Assembly: GCA_021817945.1 (NCBI GenBank)
Contig: JAKAFL010000019.1
Coordinates: forward strand, 1-57,740
Length of the DNA stretch: 57,740 bases
Reading direction: 5' to 3'
Source of the DNA: a bacterium
GTDB taxonomy: Bacteria; Verrucomicrobiota; Verrucomicrobiia; Limisphaerales; UBA11358
Shown here: piece after piece, positions 1 to 7,889 of the stretch
Numbering within the stretch: position 1 is the first letter of the stretch
Layout of the letters: every line of letters starts with the position of its first letter
The notes under the pieces: model-generated
The model's input: the letters and a program-made list of their open reading frames with translations, nothing else
Told to the model about the DNA's origin: nothing
The model's database searches: none
Program-made: the position numbers and the translations under genes

Positions 1-96
1 GTCCACGTCGTTGAGAAAAATATTCTTCCCCCCGTTCCCACGGCTCATCACATGATAGATGGCATCCGCATACTCGATTCGCACCTGGCGCGGCAT
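1..96 (-). CDS. REP-associated tyrosine transposase (IS200-like, Y1_Tnp), N-terminal part, cut by window edge
   Basis: Only the first 32 codons are in the window, reading leftwards from an ATG at 96. The translation begins MPRQVRIEYADAIYHVMSRG, followed by a glycine-rich turn and NIFLND. This is the standard opening of RAYT/IS200-like transposases: the arginine-rich start, then the strand carrying Y-H-V-x-S-R-G-N. The catalytic HUH and tyrosine residues would lie further on, outside the window. RAYTs are single-strand transposases that act on REP-type hairpins. The hairpin-bearing repeats at 348-935, immediately upstream, fit that association. No stop lies within the visible part, so it may be intact. 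Confidence in the family is high; whether the gene is functional cannot be told. Confidence 0.85.
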   Translation of the reverse strand, partial: MPRQVRIEYADAIYHVMSRGNGGKNIFLNDVD

Positions 97-347
97 GCGC
101 CCAATCTAACCCATCACCACAAAACAGCCAAGACTATAGTTTGACCCCATTTTTGCTTCTCCCAGCGGCCAGTTTTATGGATGCACAATGTGACTCTTAT
201 CTGAGCGAGCAAACTTGTCTTTTCTTGTCGAGCGGTAGGGCGCTTCTTAGCACAGGCCGTGACGGCGCGACCCTGGCCGACTCCACGGAGCATTCGTGAT
301 TTGCGCGCGCGTGTTTTTCCATTTGAGCGACAGCGAACCAATTTTTG
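97..347. other. Non-coding leader region upstream of the RAYT gene
   Basis: No credible gene is present. The stretch carries a TTTGACCCC motif (near 140), a degenerate form of the GGACTGACCCC motif found twice at 615-703. It is probably part of the non-coding flank of the RAYT element. The open reading frames crossing it have no recognisable protein features. Confidence 0.5.
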
Positions 348-570
348 CAGCGTCAGCGGTCGTTGCCTGTGCTGCCGGTGGTGACGGCTCGGCGCGATGG
401 CCGGGAGCGACATTCAAACTTTCTCGTCTCGTCGCTCCCGGACAGCGTGACGAACGACGCCACGGGCAGACTCACTTTGTCCTGGGGGCGAAGCTGGGGC
501 GTGACGGCTTGGCGGCTGGCCTTTGTTTTAGCAGCCGCCGTGACAGCACGCGCCAGCGAGGGGGAAGTTG
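348..570 (+). repeat. Long direct repeat, copy A, with internal 11-bp stem
   Basis: About 223 bp, repeated with high identity at 711-935. It contains a perfect inverted repeat: CCGGGAGCGAC at 401-411 and GTCGCTCCCGG at 431-441, with a 19-nt loop. This can form a stable hairpin on either strand. Open frames run through both copies on both strands, but the two copies differ by small insertions and deletions that shift those frames, so coding is unlikely. Its position just upstream of a RAYT gene suggests a REP/BIME-like substrate for that transposase; this is inference. Confidence 0.75.
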
Positions 571-598
571 CAAACCGAATTGCCCGCCGACTAAACCA

Positions 599-710
599 AA
601 ATGTCACTTTTCTAGGACTGACCCCTTCATGCGAGCCATGCCAACACCCTCTCAAACCAATGGAAAGTGTCAATCGCTATTGATGATTGTTTGGACTGAC
701 CCCTTTTCAT
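599..710 (+). repeat. Two GTCA...GGACTGACCCC motifs between the long repeats
   Basis: The motif GGACTGACCCCTT is present at 615-627 and again at 693-705. Each is preceded by a short segment containing an (A)GTCA-type tetramer (602-606 and 667-672) and followed by CAT. A looser relative, AAGAACTGAC, occurs near 950, and another at the RHS/RAYT junction near 2870 on the minus strand. Recurrence of the same short end-like motif next to RAYT sequences suggests element termini or cleavage sites. No protein is encoded here. Confidence 0.5.
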
Positions 711-935
711 CAGCGTCAGCGGTCGTTGCCTGTTCTTGCCGGTGGTGGCGGCTCGGCGCGATGACCGGGAGAGACATTCAAACTTCATTCGTCCCGTCGC
801 TCCCGGACAGCGTGACGAACGACGCCACGGGCAGACTCACTTTGCTTTTGGGGCGAAGCTGGGGCGTGATGGCCTGGCGGCTGGCCTTTGTCTTTCAGCA
901 GCCGACATGACAGCACGCGCCAGCGGAGGGGGAAA
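711..935 (+). repeat. Long direct repeat, copy B
   Basis: Second copy of the 348-570 repeat, in the same orientation. The hairpin is retained with one mismatch: CCGGGAGAGAC at 765-775 against GTCGCTCCCGG at 796-806. Small insertions and deletions relative to copy A (for example TGTGC against TGTTCTTGC near the left end) break any shared reading frame. That argues the conserved unit is DNA or RNA structure, not protein. Confidence 0.75.
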
Positions 936-1012
936 ACTATACATTCATAAGAACTGACACGCTCACGTTCACTGAACGATGGTTTCTCAACATGGCTTGC
1001 AACCTTGCAAAT

Positions 1013-1432
1013 TTACACATTTGACCGCCATCGTATCCATCCTGCTAGAGTCACCCAGCAAAGGAACCCCATCATGAAAATCGTCACCCCAAATGCCAGA
1101 TGCCCTCTGTAATAGAGAAAATCGATTAGCAGCTTAATCGCTCCTGCCGGAATTAATGAATAGGGAACCATCATCCAAAATCTCAAAGGGTATCGTTTCA
1201 TCGGCCAAAACGAATTGGACCAAGAAAATGGCTCTGACCAATCCACATTTGTTTTGAAACGCATCACGGTTAACCAAAAGAATAAGAACGTTACTAGTGA
1301 AAGGCAAATTAGACCGCCACCGCCGTAGTCAATATCGGTCTGCTGGGGTGATATAGACGCGATTGCCGTGACGTTCACTGCAATTAGTAGAAGTCTTGCG
1401 GCCAACCATCTATTTAGAAACAGGAGTTTCAT
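1013..1432 (-). CDS. Small multi-pass membrane protein downstream of the RHS cassette (possible immunity protein)
   Basis: 139 residues with roughly four hydrophobic segments: near residues 8-28, 40-58, 85-108 and 112-133. The N-terminus is MKLLFLNRW and the C-terminus is basic. I recognise no family. The ATG at 1432 lies only 2 bp after the stop of the RHS-type gene (1435), so the two are probably co-transcribed and translationally coupled. In polymorphic-toxin loci the gene directly behind an RHS tip often encodes the cognate immunity protein, and membrane immunity proteins are known. That role is inferred from position only. It could also be an unrelated membrane protein. Confidence 0.6.
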   Translation of the reverse strand: MKLLFLNRWLAARLLLIAVNVTAIASISPQQTDIDYGGGGLICLSLVTFLFFWLTVMRFKTNVDWSEPFSWSNSFWPMKRYPLRFWMMVPYSLIPAGAIKLLIDFLYYRGHLAFGVTIFMMGFLCWVTLAGWIRWRSNV

Positions 1433-1434
1433 TG

Positions 1435-2772
1435 TCAGTAATATCTAGTTCCCCCATACCCACCGAACAAGGACTCGCCAAATGAAAGCGTCGGCGCACT
1501 AGCCCCTTCGCTGCCAATTTGGCCTCCTGCGAAAGTATGCGGAACACCGAAGTTGATGTCCCACGACGGGTCATCACCATAATGAGTATGTCCTTCGACA
1601 TGCGGACCTAGGCCGATATCGCCAGAAAGATCGAAGCCTTTTACAAAACTATTTTTTTTATGGCATCCGCTCGAGGTTGTATCCAAATCAAACGACGCGC
1701 CTTCACCAAGACCAACCTGCACGCCTTGGTTCCATTGGCCGTTGAAAAGACCAGTGCCGCCGTTGTTTCCAAACGTGAATCTAAAGCCAATTATATCACC
1801 GAAAGTAATTGTTATCTGCCAAAGTCCCAATGGATCAATCCGGTTGACTGGATTATTGGCGACAAAATTGTAAAGATTTGGACCTTCAATTAATTCTGCA
1901 GGCTTCCGAACAAATGGGTGCGTTCTAAATGGCGAGGCACGTTGCACCGTTTCAAACCCTGGTTCACCCAACGGGTCTCTATTTGGCCACGTCCCCGTTG
2001 ACGCCTTGTAGTACCGGTAGCCATAGTAAAGCAGGTCACTCTCATCATCCTGGTACTTGGTAGAGAAGCGGAAAGGATTTCCTTTGGCCATCGGTCCGGT
2101 TTGGCGAATGACTTCCCCGAAGGGGCCGTATTCGTAGTTGGCCACGATCTGGCCATTCGCGGCATTGACCAAGGCCATGATGTTGCCGTTGCCGTCGTAG
2201 GCAGGGAAACAGTTGGTCGTAGATGTGCCGTAGTAGGTCGCCTCCAGCAATCCGCCCACTCCACCTGCCCCGTTGAACGCTCCTCCCGTCTGCCCGGACA
2301 GGTCCGGGCCCCACATGAAGGAGTTGATCAGGGCATCCGACGGCGACAACGTTGCCACCAGGTTCCAGCCGTCGTAAAGGAAGATATTCGTGCTGATTCC
2401 AACCCCATTCGTGGACACAGCCTTGGAGATGCGCCGACCTTCCGGGTCGTACGCAAACGTCAGCGTGTACTGCGGCCCGATATTCGTGTTCACAATCATG
2501 GCAATCAGCCGATTCTCAGCATCCCAAACGTACTGCCACCGCCCATCATTGGTCAAGTTCCCATCGGCATCGTACTGGAAGTTTTCCGGTTGTTGCGGCA
2601 CGTAAACATTGCCGCTCACCACCTGGCCGCCGGAAACGGTGATATTGGTCCAAAGCGCTGAGTTGGTGTTGTTTGCAGGAATTTGCTGGCGGAAATATTC
2701 CTGATTCCGGTAGGTGGGCTGGTTGTTTACAGTAATCGAATTTGTCAAAATACTTGCCCCCATGACATCCAC
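1435..2772 (-). CDS. RHS repeat-associated core protein, 5'-truncated, with variable C-terminal tip
   Basis: The frame carries YD-type repeats (FQYDADGNLTNDGRW, WDAENRLIAM, TFAYDPEGRRI), then the RHS core (YDGNGNIMALV, YEYGPFGEVI, YGYRYYKASTGTWPNRDPLGEPG) and the hallmark NPVNRIDPLGLW. About 130 non-RHS residues follow, rich in glycine and histidine; this is the usual place for a variable effector tip. Full RHS proteins are much longer. RHS-like coding continues in frame upstream of the GTG used here (residues reading FGGDTNGLNLRVANYS) up to an in-frame TGA near 2869, beyond which a RAYT relic begins. The gene therefore looks beheaded by rearrangement. Expression from 2772 is uncertain. Confidence 0.75.
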   Translation of the reverse strand: MDVMGASILTNSITVNNQPTYRNQEYFRQQIPANNTNSALWTNITVSGGQVVSGNVYVPQQPENFQYDADGNLTNDGRWQYVWDAENRLIAMIVNTNIGPQYTLTFAYDPEGRRISKAVSTNGVGISTNIFLYDGWNLVATLSPSDALINSFMWGPDLSGQTGGAFNGAGGVGGLLEATYYGTSTTNCFPAYDGNGNIMALVNAANGQIVANYEYGPFGEVIRQTGPMAKGNPFRFSTKYQDDESDLLYYGYRYYKASTGTWPNRDPLGEPGFETVQRASPFRTHPFVRKPAELIEGPNLYNFVANNPVNRIDPLGLWQITITFGDIIGFRFTFGNNGGTGLFNGQWNQGVQVGLGEGASFDLDTTSSGCHKKNSFVKGFDLSGDIGLGPHVEGHTHYGDDPSWDINFGVPHTFAGGQIGSEGASAPTLSFGESLFGGYGGTRYY

Positions 2773-2887
2773 ATAAGGAGGAATGTCCCGGCTTGTGATC
2801 TGGTTGAGGTTGTTCGCAGAATAATTGGCTACCCGAAGGTTCAGGCCGTTTGTATCGCCTCCAAAAAGGCGTCAGTTCTTGATATTG

Positions 2888-3130
2888 TCATATTGTGCCC
2901 CCTTTGAGATTCTTCTTACGGCTGCGATTCAGCAGATGATGGATATATCCCGGCGAACCCATCTGAAGCCGTCCGGCTATCCATTCCACCGTCATTGCCG
3001 TCTTCACCCGCAGTGCAACCCAGCCGCAGATAATCCCAACCGCGCTTTGAAACAAACCAACCCTCCCGATCCCCTGCCATGCGGAACGGAATCCCGGGTT
3101 CTGCGAATCGTTATAGCAAGGATTCGTCAT
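2888..3130 (-). pseudogene. C-terminal relic of a RAYT/IS200-like transposase
   Basis: The last third of the 80-residue frame reads VKTAMTVEWIAGRLQMGSPGY then IHHLLNRSRKK. This is the helix-turn-helix-like tail typical of RAYT transposases (T-x-x-W-I-A-x-R-L-x-M-G-x-x-x-x-V/I). No Y1_Tnp catalytic region with HUH motif is found upstream, so only the tail survives. The frame ends in TGA at 2888, a few bases before RHS sequence starts. It is not the missing end of the RAYT at 1-96, which runs the other way out of the window, so it represents a second, dead copy. Confidence 0.65.
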
Positions 3131-3212
3131 GAATCTATTTTCCGCCAGAGTTTAATGTTTTGCCATCATTTTCTTCAAAATACCCGTGAAATAAAGTGCC
3201 GGATGAAGCATC

Positions 3213-3573
3213 GGGCGCATCTCAGTTTTTGAGAGAGTGACCCTCAGCCTCCGCGTTTGAATTTTTATAAACCTCCACAAACCAACTGCTCCGTTCCTCC
3301 TCCCCATCAGTCTCCATTGGTGGCGGGGACCGAGGGGGGTGGTGCCGAACTTTCGGGAAGTGAGATGGTTTATTTATCCCATTGGATGTTTGCGATCTCC
3401 CCTCTCCATAATCCTCTCCCCGCGCTTCGCTGGCGGGCCGAGGAAACCAGAGGCGCAGGGTTGTTGCGTGCGCTTGAAATGGCGCATTCCTTCGAGGCTC
3501 GAAATGGTTTCAAACCAACCGCTTCACATTTCCTCCACGCAAATTTCACCAGCCTAAAAACTGAGATGCGCCC
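3213..3573. mobile_element. MITE-like non-autonomous element with 18-bp terminal inverted repeats and 9-bp target duplication
   Basis: The left end GGGCGCATCTCAGTTTTT (3213-3230) is an exact reverse complement of the right end AAAAACTGAGATGCGCCC (3556-3573). Directly outside both ends lies the same 9-mer TGAAGCATC (3204-3212 and 3574-3582), as expected for a target-site duplication. The 361-bp interior carries no transposase. The structure is that of a miniature inverted-repeat element mobilised in trans by a DDE transposase making 9-bp duplications. The parent IS family cannot be named from the window. The perfect ends and duplication imply recent insertion. Confidence 0.85.
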
Positions 3574-3721
3574 TGAAGCATCCGTTGAAAAAACAGGCCA
3601 ACGAACGCCAGGTTTGGACACCCGGCCTACAACCTGGATGCCTCAAAGTCCATAAACGCCTAAGAGCTTTCCGCTCCCGCATCTTGCCGCATCTTGACCC
3701 TTTCCATTTCGCTTTTCGGGT

Positions 3722-5098
3722 TCAAGCGTTGGAAGCGCGGTCGGCCCTTTGCAGGGCGAGATCGGCTTGAATCCGGCCCTCCAATTTTTCAAAGCGCCAA
3801 TAAAAAAAGACGGGGACTGCGGCCAATAAAAACCCGGCGGCAGGCATCCAGACCCCTGACAATTCAATGCCGGTAATGGCGCTGTTGGTTTGCACGGAAT
3901 TGGCCACATAACCGGTGGCCTGCATGATCCAGGCGGACAAGGCGCCCCCGATGCCGCTGCCTGCCTTGAGGCAAAACGCGGCGCCGATGGCGGTTAGGAA
4001 GCCGGCAGCGCGTATTCCGTGCTTCCACTCGGCATAATCCACGCTGTCTGAAAGCACGGAAAAAGGCATGGCCATGGCCATGCCACTGGCCAGGAAGCCC
4101 AAAGCCCAGCCAGCCATGACCCAGGACAAATTTCCGGAGCCAGCAAGGCCAACAGCCATGACCAATTGGCCCACAACCATGCCCATCAAACCGGCCATCC
4201 ACACATTACGCTTGGAAGTCCACCGGCAAAGAACCGGCAAGGCGAACGCTGTGCCGAGGGAAATGAAATCAAGGCTGTTTGCGAGGGGGATCAAATCCTG
4301 GCGATGAAGAACGTATTGAAACAGGTAGGGCCCCACGCTCACCCGGGCGATAAAGGCAATCCAGAAGAATAAACTGCTGGAAAAAATAATCAGCCAGGGC
4401 CAGTTACCGCGAATGGCGCGAAAGGCTGCCACAACAGGCAACCGGCTGGACTCGGCGTTGACCACGGAGGGCATTTCCTTCAGCCGGGAAAAAGCGAGGA
4501 GGTAAAGAGCCACAGATCCCAGGGCATAAACGGGCATGACCAGCATGAAGCCCCTCCGGTCATTCCCATGACCGAGAACCGCCACCCATTTCAAGGCGGT
4601 GAGATTGACCAACAGCACGCCCAGCTTGGATCCAAACATGCGAAAGCAAGTCAGGGTGACTCTTTCCCGAGGGTCGCTGGTAAGGGCGGACAGGATGGAA
4701 GTGACCGGGGTGTTGATGCCCGTATAAAGAACACTGCAAATCACATAAGTTGACGCCGCATAAATGATTTTTCCGGTGTGTGACAGGGAGGGCGTGCAAA
4801 AGGTGAGAACACCAAAAACGGCAAACGGGCCGCAAAGCCAAAGGAACCAAGGGCGGCTTTTACCCCAGCGGCTGCGGGTTTTATCAAAAATAATACCCCA
4901 TACCGGCGCATCCACGGCATCCACGAGGCGCGCCAACAAAAGTATCCAGCCCGCCGCGGCGGCGCTCAGTCCATAGACATCGGTGTAAAACTTGAGGAGA
5001 TAAAAGGAAACAACGCAAAAAACCAATTGCCCCGCGGTGTCGCTGGCGGCATAACTGCAGCGGGTCGCCCAGGAGGTTTTTGCGGCTTCTGGAATCAT
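3722..5098 (-). CDS. GPH/MelB-type sugar:cation symporter (MFS)
   Basis: 458 residues from the ATG at 5098, which overlaps the oxidoreductase stop as ATGA; longer upstream frames read antisense through that gene and are discarded. About 12 hydrophobic segments are visible. The loop RLVDAVDAPVWGIIFDKTRSR followed by WGKSRPW matches the glycoside-pentoside-hexuronide family signature, where the aspartates take part in cation coupling. The family imports mono- or oligosaccharides with Na+ or H+ across the inner membrane. It is the last gene of the glycan operon, so it probably carries a product of the upstream hydrolases, such as an arabinose- or uronate-containing sugar. The substrate is not deducible. 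Confidence 0.88.
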   Translation of the reverse strand: MIPEAAKTSWATRCSYAASDTAGQLVFCVVSFYLLKFYTDVYGLSAAAAGWILLLARLVDAVDAPVWGIIFDKTRSRWGKSRPWFLWLCGPFAVFGVLTFCTPSLSHTGKIIYAASTYVICSVLYTGINTPVTSILSALTSDPRERVTLTCFRMFGSKLGVLLVNLTALKWVAVLGHGNDRRGFMLVMPVYALGSVALYLLAFSRLKEMPSVVNAESSRLPVVAAFRAIRGNWPWLIIFSSSLFFWIAFIARVSVGPYLFQYVLHRQDLIPLANSLDFISLGTAFALPVLCRWTSKRNVWMAGLMGMVVGQLVMAVGLAGSGNLSWVMAGWALGFLASGMAMAMPFSVLSDSVDYAEWKHGIRAAGFLTAIGAAFCLKAGSGIGGALSAWIMQATGYVANSVQTNSAITGIELSGVWMPAAGFLLAAVPVFFYWRFEKLEGRIQADLALQRADRASNA

Positions 5099-6177
5099 GT
5101 ACCCAGGAGGAATGCCAGTCCCTGGCGCTCCAGGACCGAACGCAATTTGACCGGACGCCCTTCCCTGCACGATTCCTCCATGGCCTGCATGACAGCCACC
5201 GTGACCACCCCTTCCGCCGCATCCGGCATCGGCGCGGTCCCGCTGGCGAGGCACCGGGCAAAATACTCGATGTAATTCTGGTACTCGCCCGCATGGTGCG
5301 AATGCCCGCCAAAACGGAAATAATAATCGTCCTGATCCTCGAACGTTTCGATGCAGGAACTGCCATTCAATTTCCAAGAGTAACGGAGGTCATAATAATC
5401 CCCCTGGCTGGCGCCATTTTCACAGCGCAGGACGCAGCTCATGTTGCTATCCCGGCCCAATGGGATGACAGGGCTGTTGTAGGTGCCGCTGATGCGCGCA
5501 GGAATTCCTCGGGACGTTTTGAAGATGAACTGGAATGTGTCCGCATTTTTCAGTCCCAGTTCCCGGCCATTTTTGCCCAGGCTGGAGTAACCCATCACCT
5601 CCTCGATGTCGGGCAAGTACCATCGCAGCAAGTCCACGGGATGGCTCAGGCCCCCATAAAGCCACTTGAACGAATCGGTTTTAGCCCATCCTTTTTTGAG
5701 AAACCAGCGATGGTCGGCATTGTAGTAGGATTCCACGGTGATGATGTCTCCGAACCTGCCTTCATCAAAATGCCGCCGTTGGCGGGCAAACGGGGCAAAA
5801 AAACGGGAGCTTTGGCCCACCATGACCCGTTTGCCGCTGGTTTTGGTTGTTTCAAGCACTTCCCTGGCCTGTGAGAGGTCATTCAGAAATGGCTTGGTGC
5901 AAATCACATGCTTGCCGGCGCGGAGCGCGGCAATCACATGGTCCGCATGAAGATGGTCCGGAGTATAAATGCCCACGACGTCCACGGCGGGGTCCTCAAG
6001 CAACCGCTGCATGGATGGGGTGAAACAGTCCAGGCCAAACTCCTGGCAACGCTCGCGGCCCAGTTTTTCATCCAAATCACAAATCCGCGCCACCGTCCAA
6101 AGCTCGCTGCGCATGGCCCCGGAAACAATGCTGCGACCCTCGCCAAGACCCAAGACACCCAACCCAAGCTTTTTCAT
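5095..6177 (-). CDS. Gfo/Idh/MocA family NAD(P)-dependent oxidoreductase
   Basis: 360 residues. The N-terminal Rossmann fold opens LGLGVLGLGEGRS; next comes the DPAVDVVGIYTPDHLHADHV segment and the CTKPF motif, a variant of the family's E-K-P, in which the lysine is catalytic. The C-terminal alpha/beta domain holds YGGLSHPVDLLRWY with the active-site-type histidine. Enzymes of this family oxidise or reduce sugars, inositols or sugar acids in the cytoplasm. It starts 7 bp after the DUF3826 stop and overlaps the symporter start by 4 bp, so it probably acts on what that symporter imports. No signal peptide is seen. Confidence 0.88.
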   Translation of the reverse strand: MKKLGLGVLGLGEGRSIVSGAMRSELWTVARICDLDEKLGRERCQEFGLDCFTPSMQRLLEDPAVDVVGIYTPDHLHADHVIAALRAGKHVICTKPFLNDLSQAREVLETTKTSGKRVMVGQSSRFFAPFARQRRHFDEGRFGDIITVESYYNADHRWFLKKGWAKTDSFKWLYGGLSHPVDLLRWYLPDIEEVMGYSSLGKNGRELGLKNADTFQFIFKTSRGIPARISGTYNSPVIPLGRDSNMSCVLRCENGASQGDYYDLRYSWKLNGSSCIETFEDQDDYYFRFGGHSHHAGEYQNYIEYFARCLASGTAPMPDAAEGVVTVAVMQAMEESCREGRPVKLRSVLERQGLAFLLGT

Positions 6178-6184
6178 ATATTGA

Positions 6185-6817
6185 TCAACCTTTTTTCTTT
6201 TTCAACTGAATGATTCCTGATTTGGAAAGGTAATTGTTGATTTTACCCTTGTACTTTTGAAAAACCGCGGTTTTATCGTGGGCATTTCCCTGGTCCATGG
6301 CCTCCTCACGCGCTTCTTTCAACATTCGCAAGATGACCTGTTTATTTGCCTCAGTCAGGTTTGGATATTGCGCACAGTAACCTGCGAAGGTGAACTGCAC
6401 CTTTCCGTAAGTCATGGCATCCTTGACGGCCTCGATCTGCGATTCGTTCAACCAGTGGGCCAGAGAGTCCAGGAAGGACTGGTGCAATGCGAGCAGACTC
6501 GAACGCAGGGAGGCCAACTGTGCCGGATTCCTGCGAGCAGCCAGTTTCACTTCGGCATCATTTGCCGCATGCCAGGCGTTCAAGTCGTGGTACTGTTTCA
6601 CAATGATGCCTTGCACCGCCTGCTCCGCGTTGGTATCCGCAAGGCGCAGCGCCTGGACGATTTTGTCCGCCCGTTTGTCAATCACCTCCTCGTAGCGCCG
6701 CTCCTGGTTGGTCACAGAACCATCGGATTGGGCTTCGGCCAACCCACCCAGGCAGGACACCGCCACGGCTGCCACGATAATTTGGAAAAATAGATGTTTC
6801 ATAAGATGACGATTCAT
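6185..6817 (-). CDS. DUF3826 domain protein, secreted
   Basis: 210 residues with an N-terminal signal peptide (MKHLFFQIIVAAVAVSCLGG, cleavage near AEAQS). The mature part is mainly helical and charged: RADKIVQALRLADTNAEQAV, VKQYHDLNAWH, then a conserved region DAMTYGKVQFTFAGYCAQYP and a lysine-rich tail. I assign DUF3826 from this pattern. A paralogue with the same hallmarks (KDKMTYGKVQFTYNAYC, KTAIFQQYKGKIN-like end) sits at 36574-37305. Both follow glycosidase genes, so a periplasmic role in polysaccharide breakdown is likely, but no enzyme activity is known to me. Its ATG overlaps the preceding GH43 stop. A second possible start is at 6802. Confidence 0.82.
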   Translation of the reverse strand: MNRHLMKHLFFQIIVAAVAVSCLGGLAEAQSDGSVTNQERRYEEVIDKRADKIVQALRLADTNAEQAVQGIIVKQYHDLNAWHAANDAEVKLAARRNPAQLASLRSSLLALHQSFLDSLAHWLNESQIEAVKDAMTYGKVQFTFAGYCAQYPNLTEANKQVILRMLKEAREEAMDQGNAHDKTAVFQKYKGKINNYLSKSGIIQLKKKKG

Positions 6818-7794
6818 GGGGCGGGGGGAGCGGTCTGAGTGCTGGCTTTCAAAAGGCCCTCCAAAACAGCCTTCGGAACCTGGATGGCTGTGCCATGTTT
6901 ATGCAGGCTTGGAAAGCTCACCAGCCCGCTCACATCCACAAAACGGCGGAAATCCCGCGTTTCCACCGCGCCGTAAGTCTTTTTGCGATAAGCATCATAG
7001 TAGATGAGCCATTTATCGCCCAGCTTCAGGACTGCAGGTCCTTCGCTGAATTCCGGGGTAAAGGCTTTTGAAACAGATTCCCAAGGCCCCATGGGGGACG
7101 AACCATAAGCCACCCGGATGTTGAGATGCGTGCGCGAATTGTCCTTGAATACCAGCACATACCCTCCCCTTTCCTGCACTTCAAACGGGTCAATCACACT
7201 ATAACCGGGATTGAAAAACAACCGTGCGGGGGAGAAATGTTTGAAATCGCTGGTCACAGTGCAATAAATCCGGTGGTTATTGTCGTGCTTCTCCAGAAGG
7301 TCTGGAAATCTGCCGGGAATGGTGGAGGCCCAAGTAATGATATAATGATTTTGGGAAGAATCAAAAAACAGCTCCGGAGCCCACACGTTCACGGTGGTGG
7401 GCTGATTGGTCATCACGGGAATGAACTGTTGGGGAGACCAATGAATCAGGTCCCTGGAACTGGCATAGCCAAAACCCTGGTCTCCATGCCAGCCGGCAGT
7501 CCACACCAGGCGAAACACACCATCCGGCCCGAGCAAAAGGCTGGGGTCACGGAACTCCCTGCTCACTCCCACATTGGCTTCCAGAAAAGTTCCCGGCACA
7601 TTGGTCCACCTGTAGCCATCCTCACTATACAGGAACCTCAAGTATTTCTGGTCCGCATCATGAAAAGATGTGAAGAGATAAACCGATTTTCCGCGGGGCA
7701 TGGCTGGCGCGGCGTTTACGGCGAGCCTGGCAGCCAGGAGTAAAAGGAGGCAGACGGCCCCCAGGCCATATCGGTAAAACAATGCTCTATTCAT
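6814..7794 (-). CDS. Glycoside hydrolase family 43-like enzyme, secreted
   Basis: 326 residues from the ATG at 7794, chosen because it directly precedes a signal peptide (MNRALFYRYGLGAVCLLLLLA...NAAP). The five-bladed propeller landmarks of GH43/GH62-type enzymes are visible in order: SREFRDPSLL (catalytic-base aspartate region), VNVWAPELFFD (W-A-P-E), YSVIDPFEV (pKa-modulating aspartate) and FSEGPAVLKLGDKWLIYYDAY (E-G-P, general-acid glutamate). Family members release alpha-L-arabinofuranose, xylose or galactose. The neighbouring GH127 gene makes an arabinan or arabinogalactan substrate reasonable. A 95-bp gap separates it from the GH127 stop, the longest gap inside the operon. Confidence 0.85.
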   Translation of the reverse strand: MNRALFYRYGLGAVCLLLLLAARLAVNAAPAMPRGKSVYLFTSFHDADQKYLRFLYSEDGYRWTNVPGTFLEANVGVSREFRDPSLLLGPDGVFRLVWTAGWHGDQGFGYASSRDLIHWSPQQFIPVMTNQPTTVNVWAPELFFDSSQNHYIITWASTIPGRFPDLLEKHDNNHRIYCTVTSDFKHFSPARLFFNPGYSVIDPFEVQERGGYVLVFKDNSRTHLNIRVAYGSSPMGPWESVSKAFTPEFSEGPAVLKLGDKWLIYYDAYRKKTYGAVETRDFRRFVDVSGLVSFPSLHKHGTAIQVPKAVLEGLLKASTQTAPPAP

Positions 7795-7889
7795 GGATGC
7801 GCGCAAGGATACCTGATTTGGCCGGGGAAATAATGTTCTTATTGACGCAAAAAATATCATTTTTGACAAACCCGCGCTCATTCCCCCCT

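Noticed and set aside
296-910. Open frames of up to 204 codons across the repeats at 348-935
   Set aside because: Frame differs between the two repeat copies because of indels, no signal or domain is seen, and frames are open on both strands; a structural repeat explains them better.
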